Origin: Primulina eburnea
Lineage: Eukaryota; Streptophyta; Magnoliopsida; Lamiales; Gesneriaceae
Reading direction: 5' to 3'
Assembly: GCF_022965805.1 (NCBI RefSeq)
Contig: NC_133108.1
Location: 24,767,545 to 24,831,544, forward strand
DNA: 64,000 nt
The notes beneath the pieces were generated by a model, which was not told the origin of the DNA, made no database searches, and worked only from the letters and a program-made list of their open reading frames with translations. Below are positions 21,612-31,547 of the stretch, piece after piece. Both the position numbers and the translations under genes were made by a program. Positions within the stretch are counted from its first letter, which is position 1, and each line of letters opens with the position of its first letter.

Positions 21612-22690
21612 GATGAAAGAGCTGAAGGATAAGTTACAAGACTTGCTGGAAAAGGGTTTCATTCACCAGATTTTTTCACCGTGGGGCGCACCGATACTGT
21701 TTTTGAAGAAGAAGGACGGCAGCATGCGGCTTTGCATTGACTACAGGGAGTTGAACTGAGACACAATCAAGAATAAGCATTTGCTGCCTAGGATTGAGGA
21801 TCTATTTGATCAGATTCAGGGAGCATCAGTGTTTTTGAAGATAGATCTCCAATCAGGATACCACCAGCTGAAGGTGCTTCAGGGAGCATCAGTGTTTTTG
21901 AAGATAGATCTCCAATCAGGATACCACCAGCTGAAGGTGAGAGAGTCTGATGTGCACAAGATGGCTTTCAGGACACGTTATGGGTACTATGATTTTATGA
22001 TGATGCTCTTCAGACTGAAAACGTGCCAGCAATCTTCATGGATCTCATGAATAGCATGTTTAAGCCGTATTTGGATCAGTTTGTCATAGTTTTCATACAC
22101 GACTTCCTGATTTATTCAAAGAGCCAAGAGGAGCATAGTCAGCACTTGAAGATAGCACTTCAGGTTTTGAAGGACATACGATTGTGTACCAAGTTCAGCA
22201 AATGTGCGTTTTGGCCAGACAGAGTGGCATTCTTGGTCCACATCATATCTCGAGATGGAGTTGAGGTTGATCCTAGCAAGGTTGACGCAGTCAGAGACTG
22301 GCCAGTGCCTAAGAGTGTGACAAAGATCCGCAGTTTCTTGGTTCTAGCTGGGTATTACCGGAAGTTCATCCAGGGTTTTTCTTCCATTGCGGTGCCATTA
22401 ACCACCTCGATGAAGAAGAACATGAAGTTTCTTTGGGGATCAGAGTGCGAAAAGAGCTTTGATAGACTGAAGCATGCATTGATTTCAGCGACAGTCCTAG
22501 TGATGCCATCAGGGCAAGGGGAGTTTGTTCTACACGAATGCTTCGAAGCTCGGTTTAGACGCAGTGTGGATGCAGTTTATGCCATGGGAAATTCAGAGGT
22601 TTGAGCTTTCCGTTTATGCCATGGACGATGCTCCTAATCTTTCTACCCTAATTGTGTATCGACACTGAGGGACATGATTCGAGAAGGGCA
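21612..22690 (+). pseudogene. Element E reverse transcriptase with tandem duplication
   Basis: RT from [16 protein letters not shown] to the RNase H start. It contains an in-frame 63-bp tandem duplication (21815-21877 and 21878-21940) repeating [20 protein letters not shown] stop replaces a codon at about 21757, and a frameshift lies near 22020. The catalytic FIDD is FIHD here, so one of the two metal-binding aspartates is lost and the enzyme would be inactive even if translated. Cut at 22690 by element F. Confidence 0.9.
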
Positions 22691-22695
22691 GACTT
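22691..22695. repeat. Target-site duplication of element F, left copy
   Basis: GACTT before the F left LTR, repeated at 31543-31547 after the right LTR. Confidence 0.95.
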
Positions 22696-23192
22696 TGAAG
22701 AACCTAAAGGGGGGGTGAATAGGTTCTTTTAGGCCCTTTAGCGTTTTTAAAACGAGTTTGCAAAAATTGCAAGCGGAAGACTTGAGGGACAATCACAAAT
22801 AAAAAATGAATGCGTAAAGTAAATGCGTAAAATAAATGCGTAGTAAAGTAAATGCGTAAAGTAAAGAGGGATAGAGATGTTTATGGAAGTTCGACGAAGA
22901 ATCGTCTACGTCTCCCCTTCTCGATGAGGATCGAGGTATCACTATATCGACTTAGCTTTAGGAGCTCCAAGCTAGCTTTTACAACCACGCCTCGATGCGT
23001 CTACTTGGCCTTGAGGGCTCCAAGGATAGCCACGAACTTTACAACCCACTCGAGAGTATTACTTTCACTCTTTTTCTACAACTCTTTTGATATTACAACT
23101 CTTTTAATCAACGCACACAAAAGATAGTAGAAAGCTTTGTAAGAGACAAGAGAGAGTGGAGTGGGATGATTGAGAATGCATCCTCAAAGGCC

Positions 23193-23200
23193 TATTTATA
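23193..23200 (-). promoter_or_regulatory. TATA box of element F LTR (left copy)
   Basis: On the minus strand TATAAATA, directly downstream in element sense of the dyad array and followed by a CT-rich leader. The right LTR has it at 30887-30894, where it would drive the genomic RNA. Confidence 0.75.
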
Positions 23201-23214
23201 CTAGTCTTGGACGC

Positions 23215-23700
23215 CAAGGTTCGGATCTTCTGTTTATGCTTCGGAACGTCCGATGTGATTGAAATCAATTTGCGTAATTCTGGGATGACTTCGGATCGTC
23301 CGTTCTTGACTTCGTAGGGTCCGAACATATGCTTCGGAGGGACCGATCAAACTACGTTTCTTCCGAACAGTTCTTTCAGACAGTGTATGAACAGCTTCGG
23401 AAGGTCCGAACTCAAGTTCGTACCGTCCGAACATTCCCGCGTTTCCGGAGATTTGAAATCTTCAACACTTCGTAGCGTCCGATTATGTCCTTCGTAGCGT
23501 CCGAAATCTACTCAATCAACAGTCAGATCAATTTGTCTCCGCATTGAAGTGATTTGATTGCTTGTGTTCGGAACGTCCGATCACGTCTTCGGAACGTCCG
23601 AACTGGCTCCTCGCAGCTTCCGAACAGCTTCTACTTTGCTTCTGATCGGCACCTTTTCGGAACGTCCGAACCAACTTCGGATCTTCCGAACTTAACTTTG
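23215..23700. promoter_or_regulatory. TTCGGAACGTCCGAA dyad array, left LTR of F
   Basis: About thirteen units of a 15-bp dyad with arms TTCGGA and TCCGAA and variable centre; variants include TTCGTAGCGTCCGAA and TTCGGATCTTCCGAA. The array is upstream of the TATA box in element sense. Palindrome arrays in the cis-regulatory part of Sirevirus LTRs have been described in maize. Confidence 0.75.
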
Positions 23701-23848
23701 TTCTTAATTTCCTGCATGCCTCAATATAAAACATTAGTACATTTTTAAGCCAAGTTTTGGTATCATCAAAACAAAAACTTTGGGATATGTTACAGCATTA
23801 AAAACATTAATCTCATCCTCGAGATTTGTATGCGTTTAAGGCGTAACA

Positions 23849-24175
23849 ATCTCCCCCTTTTTGATGATCACAAAACTTGGTTAAAAATTGAGAAACAATA
23901 ATCAACATAATCTAAATGTTATTAAATAACTCCCCCTTAATCAAATAACAAGTCTAAGAGGTTGAATTAAGGCGAATTTATTTAATAACCATTTAATAGC
24001 AATTTAATAACCATTTAATAGCAATTTTAACCAAATAAATTCTCCCCCTTTTTGCGATAATAAAAAAGACATAAGCATAAAGAGAGACAAATAAACAGGT
24101 AAAATATCCACTAATAAATAAGTCTTTTATACAATGATACATCAAGATAAAATAAACAAAAATAACAGAAACAAG
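23849..24175 (-). promoter_or_regulatory. Multiple polypurine tracts of element F
   Basis: In element sense this 327-bp stretch between the third ORF and the 3' LTR contains AAAAAGGGGGAGA-type tracts at about 24042-24058, 23930-23938 and 23850-23860, the last touching the LTR. A fourth lies just after pol (about 25768-25780). It also has a short direct repeat of TAACCATTTAATAGCAATTT. No coding seen. Confidence 0.8.
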
Positions 24176-25447
24176 CTAAGAATCCGCATCCCGCGACTCT
24201 CTATGGCTCCTCATCTCAGCCTCGATGGAATCAAGACGCGAGGAAGTCTCAGTATGATGGCGCTCTAAGGTAGACTCTAAAAGAGAAAAACGAGTGTCGA
24301 AACGAGTCTCCAATCGCTCGAGATACTCGAAAATCCGATCGTAGGGTCCAGAGGGAGCCGGCGGAGTGAAGCCATGAGGAAGGTCATCCATGGTCATCAA
24401 AGGAGTGCTAATAGGGTCGGGAACACGCTGATGGGATGTAGAGGGAATATCAAACGAAGGGGTAGGAGTGGTACCCGTAGTAGGGGGACCAGCGGGAAAT
24501 CCTCTCGTCTGAACGTGAGGAGGAAGGAGACCGAAGGGAACATGAAAGTGTTCGGTCGGACGATAGGACGCAAAGATGCGATCCTTGTCGATGACCCAAG
24601 AGGATAAGACGGGATTCCAAGAGAGTCCCATCTTAACAACAGTATCATGGTCGATAGTCTCGCGGGGAGAAATAGACACGGATTCTTCATCTGTAAAGTC
24701 AATGCCCAGATGGGCTAGAATCCGGTTAATGAACCGGCCAAACGGAAAAGAGACGCGAGTAGAAGAAGCCGCGTACTCCATGGCGTACATAAGAAAACGG
24801 GGAAGGTTAAAAGGACGCTGGGAGACTAAATAATAGAGAATGTACAGATCGAGATACTTGCAAGTGGAGAGGTCTCCACTGCGAGGAACAATGGAAGAAG
24901 TGATGAGCTTCAGAACAAGCTGAAGCTGAGGAGGAAGGTCCTTCGCATGAGGACGGTCATCGGCAGGAGTAGGCGGACGACCGAAGATGGTGGTCAAGGC
25001 AGTGACTCGATCAAAAGTAGGGTCATTCTCAGTCCAAGACTGAGAAAAGAACTCACTCGGTCCGTCTCGAGGAAGATCGAACCAAGTGGAGAGGTCGGCG
25101 GTAGAAAAAGAAATGAACCGACCCTGAACAATGGTAACAACACGAGTGTCATCACCACCAAGAACTAGGGAAAAGTTCGCATAGAACTGATGTATGAGAG
25201 AGGGGTAGATGAGATCGGGTACGGAAGGTAGAAAGAAGTTTCTCCAACGTTGAGACTCAATAAGAGTAATCAACGTAAAGGAATTCGCACGGAGGTATTC
25301 GGTGTGAAGGGTACGACCAGGCAGAATGTTACGGGTTTCGAATTCAGGTGGGATAGGACGAGGGTTGGGTGGTTGGGTAAGATCATGGTGAAAGGCACCG
25401 TGACGAGGGCGAACATTTCGGCCAGCTGCGTTACGGCGCGGAGGCAT
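24176..25447 (-). CDS. Third ORF of element F: putative plant transposon protein (423 aa)
   Basis: An uninterrupted ORF on the element's sense strand between pol and the 3' LTR. The N-terminus is basic (MPPRRNAAGRNVRPRHG). A globular part of roughly residues 50-285 (with RWRNFF, FYANFSLVLGG, FSTADLSTWFDLP, PRSGDLSTCKYLDLYILYYL, FPFGRFINRIL) resembles what annotators call a putative plant transposon protein domain, known from LTR elements. A Pro/Ser/Thr-rich linker follows, then a heptad-like C-terminus (EYLERLETRFDTRFSLLES) probably forming a coiled coil. No signal peptide or membrane segment is seen, so an envelope role is unlikely despite the env-like position. It has its own dyad cluster and leader upstream (25508-25645). 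Function unknown. Confidence 0.82.
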   Translation of the reverse strand: MPPRRNAAGRNVRPRHGAFHHDLTQPPNPRPIPPEFETRNILPGRTLHTEYLRANSFTLITLIESQRWRNFFLPSVPDLIYPSLIHQFYANFSLVLGGDDTRVVTIVQGRFISFSTADLSTWFDLPRDGPSEFFSQSWTENDPTFDRVTALTTIFGRPPTPADDRPHAKDLPPQLQLVLKLITSSIVPRSGDLSTCKYLDLYILYYLVSQRPFNLPRFLMYAMEYAASSTRVSFPFGRFINRILAHLGIDFTDEESVSISPRETIDHDTVVKMGLSWNPVLSSWVIDKDRIFASYRPTEHFHVPFGLLPPHVQTRGFPAGPPTTGTTPTPSFDIPSTSHQRVPDPISTPLMTMDDLPHGFTPPAPSGPYDRIFEYLERLETRFDTRFSLLESTLERHHTETSSRLDSIEAEMRSHRESRDADS

Positions 25448-25507
25448 ATTGAGTAGTGAGTGTTTTGTGTGGGGAATGAAAGAAGGAGTGAATGAGCAAA
25501 TAAATCA

Positions 25508-25645
25508 GAGGATCCGAACGCCTATAGGCAGGCATTGGGAAGGCGCGAACATTTAATGACATCGGAAGGAGGTTCGGACGATCCGATGTGTGTTCGGATG
25601 GTCCGAAATGAAACGAAGCATCCGAAAAGGAACGGTGATTCCGAA
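25508..25645 (-). promoter_or_regulatory. Internal dyad cluster upstream of the third ORF of F
   Basis: Four to six TTCGGA/TCCGAA dyads (for example TTCGGACGATCCGA and TTCGGATGGTCCGAA) of the LTR type recur here, outside the LTR, about 60-200 bp upstream of the third ORF's ATG (25445-25447). In element sense they are followed by CCTATAGGCG and a CT/CA-rich leader, mimicking the LTR promoter layout. An internal promoter is inferred. Confidence 0.6.
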
Positions 25646-25815
25646 GTAGCCAAGATGAGGAACACCTAAAATTTAAAATATTTAGCACATAAATGAATGT
25701 TGAGCCATAATTATGGATAAATACAATTAATTTGTATTATCCGACATTATAATGCTCACATTAATAATACTCCCCCTCAATTTAACAAATATGTACGAGA
25801 GTATTCGACTAGTGT

Positions 25816-28806
25816 TTACAACTCAATCATGCCAAGTTCACCACGCAAACGAGTAAAAGTAGATTCATCTAGTGGTTTTGTAAAAATATCAGCAATTTGA
25901 TTCTTGGTGTCAACATAGTGAAGTTCAACATCATTTTGCTCAATGTGATCACGAATAAAATGATGTCGAATGTCAATATGTTTTGTACGAGAATGTTGAA
26001 CTGGATTCTTTGTTAGACATATGGTGCTTGTATTATCACAAAAGATTGGAATTTTTGAAAAAGTAACACCATAGTCGAGTAATTGATACTTCATCCAAAG
26101 AATTTGTGCACAACAACTACCGGAAGCCATATACTCGGCCTCGGTCGTTGAAAGTGCAACACAGTTTTGCTTTTTAGAAAACCAAGACACCAAGCAATTT
26201 CCCAAAAAGAAGCAAGTACCACTAGTGCTCTTTCTATCCACCTTATATCCTCCAAAGTCGGCATCACAGTAAGCTTTTAAATCGAAAAATGAGTTCTTAG
26301 AATACCATAATCCGAGATTTGGAGTATTTGAAAGATATTTGAAAATGCGTTTTAAGGCGAATAAGTGTGATTCCTTTGGACATGATTGAAATCGTGCACA
26401 CAAGCAAACACTAAACATAATGTCAGGTCTACTAGCAGTCGCATAGAGTAGGGAGCCAATCATGCTACGAAATAACTTTTGGTCAACAGGTTTACCTCCC
26501 TCATCTTTGTCGAGTCTGACTGTCGTGCTCATAGGTGTGGATGAGGCTTTGGAAGACTCCATCCCAAACTTTTTGAGCATCTCCTTGATGTACTTCCCTT
26601 GGTTGACAAAGAAACCATCCTTGCATTGCTTGATTTGGAGACCAAGGAAGTAGTTGAGCTCGCCCATCATGCTCATCTCAAAGTGATCCTGCATAAGCTT
26701 AGAAAAATCTCTACACAAGTGTTCATTAGTAGCACCAAAAATAATATCATCTACATATATTTGTACTATCAGCAAATCATTGTCTTTAGTCAAGGTAAAC
26801 AAGGTAATATCAACTTTACCTCTACAAAAACCATTAGACAGCAAAAAGGTAGATAATTTCTCATACCAAGCTCTAGGAGCTTGTTTCAAACCATACAAAG
26901 CCTTATCAAGTTTATACACATGATCAGATAAGTGCACATCTTCAAAACCAATAGGTTGCTCAACATGCACTTCTTCTTTCAAATCACCATTAAGAAAAGC
27001 ACTTTTAACATCCATTTGAAACAACTTAAAGTCTCTAGAGCAAGCAAAAGCAAGTAGCATGCGAATGGATTCTAGTCTAGCGACAGGGGCATAAGTCTCA
27101 TCATAATCAATTCCCTCTTCTTGACTATATCCTTTAGCTACTAGCCTAGCTTTATTTCTAGTGATTGTACCATGCTCATCTAACTTGTTCCTAAATACCC
27201 ATTTAGTTCCTATGACAGGTCTATCAGTGGGTCTAGGTACAAGATTCCAAACTTTATTCCTTCTAAATTCATTTAGTTCATCTTGCATAGCAATAATCCA
27301 AGAATCATCAAGTAAAGCTTCTTCTATGTTCTTAGGCTCTATGTGAGAAAGAAAAGCAAGATAATTGCACATATTAGAAGAGCGAGTAGATACTCCCTTC
27401 GATGGGCTACCAATGATGAGGTCCATGGGATGATCCTTGTGCGTAGTCCACTCCTTCGGAAGAGGTGCGTCCTCTTGATCTTTAGGAACATCATCTAGGC
27501 TTGTGGACTCCAACTTTTCGCCAAGGATATCTATATCATCATCATCATAAACAACAGGTCTAGGCAAGCAAGGGTTAGTTTCATCAAATATGACATGAAT
27601 AGATTCTTCAACTAGTAAAGTGCGTTTATTAAAGACTCTATATGCTTTGCTAGAAGTAGAGTAACCAAGAAAGATACCTTTGTCCGATTTAGCATCGAAC
27701 TTACCCAGGTTGTCCTTACCATTGTTGTGGATGAAGCATTTTGATCCAAAAGCGCGGAAGTAAGAAATTTTAGGCTTTCTCCCTCTCCATAGTTCGTATG
27801 GAGTTTTCTTGAGAATTGGCCTTATTGATACGCGATTGATGATGTAACAAGCAGAACTCATTGCTTCAGCCCAAAAATATTTTGGTAGAGAATGCTCACA
27901 TAGCATGGTCCTTGCAATCTCTACTAGGGTCCTATTCTTCCTCTCAACGACACCGTTTTGTTGAGGAGTTCTAGGACAAGAAAAGTTGTGACCAATGCCT
28001 TTGTTTTGACAAAAAATTGAAAAATTTTCATTTTGAAATTCCGTTCCGTGGTCACTATGGATTTGTTTGATCAAAAGATTTTTCTCATTTTCAACCTTTT
28101 TGACAAAAAATTTGAAATGATCAAAGGCATCACTTTTATGGGCTAAAAACAATGTCCAAGTGAAACGTGAAAAATCATCCACAATGACAAAAGCATAGGA
28201 TTTACCTCCTAGACTGGTTGTCCTCGAGGGACCACATAAATCTAGATGAAGTAACTCAAGGGGCATAGAAGTGGATACAAAATTTTTATTTTTGAAGGAT
28301 TCCTTTGTGTGTTTACCAAGTTGACAAGCATCACAAAAAGAATCTAATTTTAAATTCAGCTTTGGCATTCCGGAAACTATGTCAAGTTTTAAAAGTTTTT
28401 CTATGGTGTTCATCCCAACATGACCAAGTCGTCTATGCCAAAGAATATTGTCATCAACATTTAATGTTACAAGGCTTTTTATTTTTGAAAAAGATGAAAT
28501 CTTTAAATCGACCTTGTAAACATTTTCACTTCTATAACCTTTGAAACTAATGGTTTTGTCAGTTGTGAGTGATACAGTGCAATCGTGTGGTGTGAATTTG
28601 ACTTCATAACCCCTATCGCACAATTGACTAATGCTTAGGAGGTTATGTTTAAGTCCTTTCACAAGAAGTACATCATCAATGATAGTAGAGTTAGATATAC
28701 CTATTGAGCCGATGCCTTCTATGATCCCTTTGCTGTTGTCTCCAAAGGTCACCGATCCCTTTTCTTTTGGTCGAATGGATTGTAGCAGCTTCTTTTCTCC
28801 CGTCAT
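25816..28806 (-). CDS. pol: Element F pol: protease-integrase-RT-RNase H
   Basis: A 996-codon reading counted from an internal ATG, though the frame extends upstream to include the protease active site [11 protein letters not shown] near 28800-28830, so the true product begins further 5'. It then has the GAG-pre-integrase HHCC region ([19 protein letters not shown]) and an integrase core with D (HLDLCGPS), D (HSDHGTEF) and E ([10 protein letters not shown]). The copia RT follows ([26 protein letters not shown] intact), then RNase H ([32 protein letters not shown]), ending DIFTKPL and TAA/TAG. No internal stop. Catalytic residues appear intact; the only doubt is the frame change from gag. Confidence 0.95.
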   Translation of the reverse strand: MTGEKKLLQSIRPKEKGSVTFGDNSKGIIEGIGSIGISNSTIIDDVLLVKGLKHNLLSISQLCDRGYEVKFTPHDCTVSLTTDKTISFKGYRSENVYKVDLKISSFSKIKSLVTLNVDDNILWHRRLGHVGMNTIEKLLKLDIVSGMPKLNLKLDSFCDACQLGKHTKESFKNKNFVSTSMPLELLHLDLCGPSRTTSLGGKSYAFVIVDDFSRFTWTLFLAHKSDAFDHFKFFVKKVENEKNLLIKQIHSDHGTEFQNENFSIFCQNKGIGHNFSCPRTPQQNGVVERKNRTLVEIARTMLCEHSLPKYFWAEAMSSACYIINRVSIRPILKKTPYELWRGRKPKISYFRAFGSKCFIHNNGKDNLGKFDAKSDKGIFLGYSTSSKAYRVFNKRTLLVEESIHVIFDETNPCLPRPVVYDDDDIDILGEKLESTSLDDVPKDQEDAPLPKEWTTHKDHPMDLIIGSPSKGVSTRSSNMCNYLAFLSHIEPKNIEEALLDDSWIIAMQDELNEFRRNKVWNLVPRPTDRPVIGTKWVFRNKLDEHGTITRNKARLVAKGYSQEEGIDYDETYAPVARLESIRMLLAFACSRDFKLFQMDVKSAFLNGDLKEEVHVEQPIGFEDVHLSDHVYKLDKALYGLKQAPRAWYEKLSTFLLSNGFCRGKVDITLFTLTKDNDLLIVQIYVDDIIFGATNEHLCRDFSKLMQDHFEMSMMGELNYFLGLQIKQCKDGFFVNQGKYIKEMLKKFGMESSKASSTPMSTTVRLDKDEGGKPVDQKLFRSMIGSLLYATASRPDIMFSVCLCARFQSCPKESHLFALKRIFKYLSNTPNLGLWYSKNSFFDLKAYCDADFGGYKVDRKSTSGTCFFLGNCLVSWFSKKQNCVALSTTEAEYMASGSCCAQILWMKYQLLDYGVTFSKIPIFCDNTSTICLTKNPVQHSRTKHIDIRHHFIRDHIEQNDVELHYVDTKNQIADIFTKPLDESTFTRLRGELGMIEL

Positions 28807-30353
28807 GTGTCGAGAGCATCCACTGTCAAGATACCAAGTGCTCGATGACTTGTCTCCCCTTTGACCCTATAAGATTGAGATGCAATTTGATAGTTGGTAC
28901 CCGTTTCTTTGGGTCCTTTGAGGTTAGTAGTAGTTGGGGATTTGGGGATCCATTTCCAATAGCTATTCTTATTGTGTTGGTGTCTAAGTTTCTTGCATTT
29001 AGGTCTTATGTGGCCTATCTTACAACAGTAAGTGCATGTTGGTGGTGTTCTTAGTTTTGCCTTTGCGATAAGACTAGCGAAGTTGACTGATTTCTTTTCA
29101 TATCCTAGACCTCCTTTGTCGAAGTTACACCTTTGCATGCTCAAGAGGTTTTCTAGTTTACCGCTACTCACATTGAACTTGTTGAAGGCTTTCTCTAAGT
29201 CTCTTAGGTTTGTCTTGAGCTTAGTGTTGTCATGCATCCTAGCTTCTAGTTCAGTTTTAAGTTGCTTATTCTCATTTCTAAGTGACTTAGCCTTATTGTA
29301 CATACTAGTGTAAGCGGAGAGTAATTCATCGTAAGAGGGTACCTCGTCGTCATCCGAGTCGGTCAGATGATCTTCCTTTGCCATGAAGCATAGGGTAGAC
29401 TCCTCTTCGTTGTCGCTGTCGCTCCACGTGGCTAGAAGGGCCTTCTTCTTGTCTTTGCCGGCCTTCTTCTTGGAGGGACACTCGTTTGCATAGTGACCTT
29501 TTTGTTGACAGTTGTAGCAGGTCACTTCCTTCTCAATCTTTTTGTCCTTCTTGTTGAAGTTGGAACTCCGCATGAATCTTTTGAACTTTCTAGTGAGGAG
29601 TGCCATTTCTTCATCGTCGCTATCTTCAAGTTGACTGGTCAAGGCGATCCCTTTCGCCTTTACTTTGTCGTCATCTTTCTTTGTCTCCTTCCGGGTAGAT
29701 ACTTCAAGTTCATGGGTCTTTAGGGTCCCATGAAGTTGATCAAGGTCGTAGGATGCCGCATCTCCCTTGTTGGATTCAATGATAGCTGTGCGCTTTGCAT
29801 CCCATTCCGCCGGTAGTGCTCGAAGGGCTCTCCTCCACACTTGTTTAGTTGGGTAGTTCTCACCAAGTTGGGCAAGCTCATTGATGATTTGGGTGAGCCG
29901 CCGAAACATGGTGTCGATATCCTCCTTGGGTTCCATCTCAAAGGTCTCGTACTTGAGTTGGAGAAGGTCTATCTTCGTTTCTTTGACTTGATTGGTTCCC
30001 TCGTGGCAAATCTCCAATTTGTCCCAAATCTCTTTGGCGGAGGTGCAAGCCGAGATTCGGTTGTATTCATTCATATCTAGGGAACAATGAAGAATATTCA
30101 TAGCTTTAGCATTTTGAGAGATAAGTTTCATATCGTCCTTGGTGAAGTCATCCATTCCCTTAGGAATTTCCTTATCATCCACCGTTTTCATGGGGATATA
30201 GGGACCTTTCACCGTTATTTTCCAAAGGTCGTAATCGACGGATTGGATGTATAGAGATATTCTATTCTTCCAATATCCGTAATTAGTACCATTGAAAAGA
30301 GGGGGACGATTTGTGGATTGTCCTTGGGCATACTCGCTTGCTAGATTGGCCAT
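28803..30353 (-). CDS. gag: Element F gag (516 aa)
   Basis: Starts [20 protein letters not shown] at 30353, soon after the primer-binding site. It has a copia gag capsid domain of the UBN2 type ([38 protein letters not shown]), an acidic region, a CCHC knuckle [14 protein letters not shown], a coiled-coil-like stretch ([19 protein letters not shown]) and a second knuckle [14 protein letters not shown]. The frame ends at 28803 after crossing the protease start in a different frame from pol, so a frameshift or a two-base change near 28850-28860 separates gag from pol. Confidence 0.94.
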   Translation of the reverse strand: MANLASEYAQGQSTNRPPLFNGTNYGYWKNRISLYIQSVDYDLWKITVKGPYIPMKTVDDKEIPKGMDDFTKDDMKLISQNAKAMNILHCSLDMNEYNRISACTSAKEIWDKLEICHEGTNQVKETKIDLLQLKYETFEMEPKEDIDTMFRRLTQIINELAQLGENYPTKQVWRRALRALPAEWDAKRTAIIESNKGDAASYDLDQLHGTLKTHELEVSTRKETKKDDDKVKAKGIALTSQLEDSDDEEMALLTRKFKRFMRSSNFNKKDKKIEKEVTCYNCQQKGHYANECPSKKKAGKDKKKALLATWSDSDNEEESTLCFMAKEDHLTDSDDDEVPSYDELLSAYTSMYNKAKSLRNENKQLKTELEARMHDNTKLKTNLRDLEKAFNKFNVSSGKLENLLSMQRCNFDKGGLGYEKKSVNFASLIAKAKLRTPPTCTYCCKIGHIRPKCKKLRHQHNKNSYWKWIPKSPTTTNLKGPKETGTNYQIASQSYRVKGETSHRALGILTVDALDT

Positions 30354-30374
30354 TTAAAAGATTTTGAAAAATCT

Positions 30375-30387
30375 GGCTCTGATACCA
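30375..30387 (-). promoter_or_regulatory. Element F primer-binding site
   Basis: On the minus strand TGGTATCAGAGCC, a 13-base match to the complement of initiator tRNA-Met, two bases inside the 5' LTR. Confidence 0.93.
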
Positions 30388-30389
30388 CT

Positions 30390-31542
30390 TGAAGAACCTA
30401 AAGGGGGGGTGAATAGGTTCTTTTAGGCCCTTTAGCGTTTTTAAAATGAGTTTGCAAAAATTGCAAGCGGAAGACTTGAGGGACAATCACAAATAAAAAA
30501 TGAATGCGTAAAGTAAGTGCGTAAAATAAATGCGTAGTAAAGTAAATGCGTAAAGTAAAGAGGGATAGAGATGTTTATGGAAGTTCGACGAAGAATCGTC
30601 TACGTCTCCCCTTCTCGATGAGGATCGAGGTATCACTATATCGACTTGGCTTTAGGAGCTCCAAGCTAGCTTTTACAACCACGCCTCGATGCGTCTACTT
30701 GGCCTTGAGGGCTCCAAGGATAGCCACGAACTTTACAACCCACTCGAGAGTATTACTTTCACTCTTTTTCTACAACTCTTTTGATATTACAACTCTTTTA
30801 ATCAACGCACACAAAAGATAGTAGAAAGCTTTGTAAGAGACAAGAGAGAGTGGAGTGGGATGATTGAGAATGCATCCTCAAAGGCCTATTTATACTAGTC
30901 TTGGACGCCAAGGTTCGGATCTTCTGTTTATGCTTCGGAACGTCCGATGTGATTGAAATCAATTTGCGTAATTCTGGGATGACTTCGGATCGTCCGTTCT
31001 TGACTTCGTAGGGTCCGAACATATGCTTCGGAGGGACCGATCAAACTACGTTTCTTCCGAACAGTTCTTTCAGACAGTGTATGAACAGCTTCGGAATGTC
31101 CGAACTCAAGTTCGTACCGTCCGAACATTCCCGCGTTTCCGGAGATTTGAAATCTTCAACACTTCGTAGCGTCCGATTATGTCCTTCGTAGCGTCCGAAA
31201 TCTACTCAATCAACAGTCAGATCAATTTGTCTCCGCATTGAAGTGATTTGATTGCTTGTGTTCGGAACGTCCGATCACGTCTTCGGAACGTCCGAACTGG
31301 CTCCTCGCAGCTTCCGAACAGCTTCTACTTTGCTTCTGATCGGCACCTTTTCGGAACGTCCGAACCAACTTCGGATCTTCCGAACTTAACTTTGTTCTTA
31401 ATTTCCTGCATGCCTCAATATAAAACATTAGTATATTTTTAAGCCAAGTTTTGGTATCATCAAAACAAAAACTTTGGGATATGTTACAGCATTAAAAACA
31501 TTAATCTCATCCTCGAGATTTGTATGCGTTTAAGGCGTAACA
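30390..31542 (-). repeat. Element F 5' LTR (right, 1,153 bp)
   Basis: Same length as the left LTR with about five substitutions (for example near 30446, 30518, 30647, 31097 and 31434). It contains the dyad array (30909-31395) and TATA box (30887-30894). In element sense this copy drives transcription. Confidence 0.97.
30909..31395. promoter_or_regulatory. TTCGGAACGTCCGAA dyad array, right LTR of F
   Basis: About thirteen dyads as in the left LTR, with only one visible change (near 31097). Located upstream of TATAAATA in element sense. Confidence 0.75.
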
Positions 31543-31547
31543 GACTT
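31543..31547. repeat. Target-site duplication of element F, right copy
   Basis: GACTT, identical to 22691-22695. Confidence 0.95.

Larger units (their letters stand above)
22696..23848 (-). repeat. Element F 3' LTR (left, 1,153 bp)
   Basis: In element sense it begins TGTTACGCC (at 23848) and ends GGTTCTTCA (at 22696). It contains a TTCGGAACGTCCGAA array (23215-23700) and a TATA box (23193-23200). Small ORFs across it are shadows of the repeats; the same ones recur in the right LTR. Confidence 0.97.
22696..31542 (-). mobile_element. Element F: near-intact Sirevirus-like Ty1/copia element with an extra ORF
   Basis: A complete 8,847-bp element on the minus strand with equal 1,153-bp LTRs that differ at about five positions by eye, and a perfect GACTT duplication. 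Element order (right to left): 5' LTR, primer-binding site, gag, protease-integrase-RT-RNase H, a purine tract, a dyad cluster, a third ORF, several purine tracts, 3' LTR. Integrase before RT identifies copia; the two zinc knuckles, the post-pol ORF and multiple purine tracts fit the Sirevirus group. It is the youngest and best preserved coding element here. Confidence 0.96.

Noticed and set aside
22852..23748. Small ORFs repeated at 30546-31442
   Set aside because: They are the two LTRs of F read in all frames; duplicated with the LTR, not genes.
24176..25447. Envelope gene in element F
   Set aside because: Position fits, but no signal peptide, membrane segment or fusion-like region is visible.
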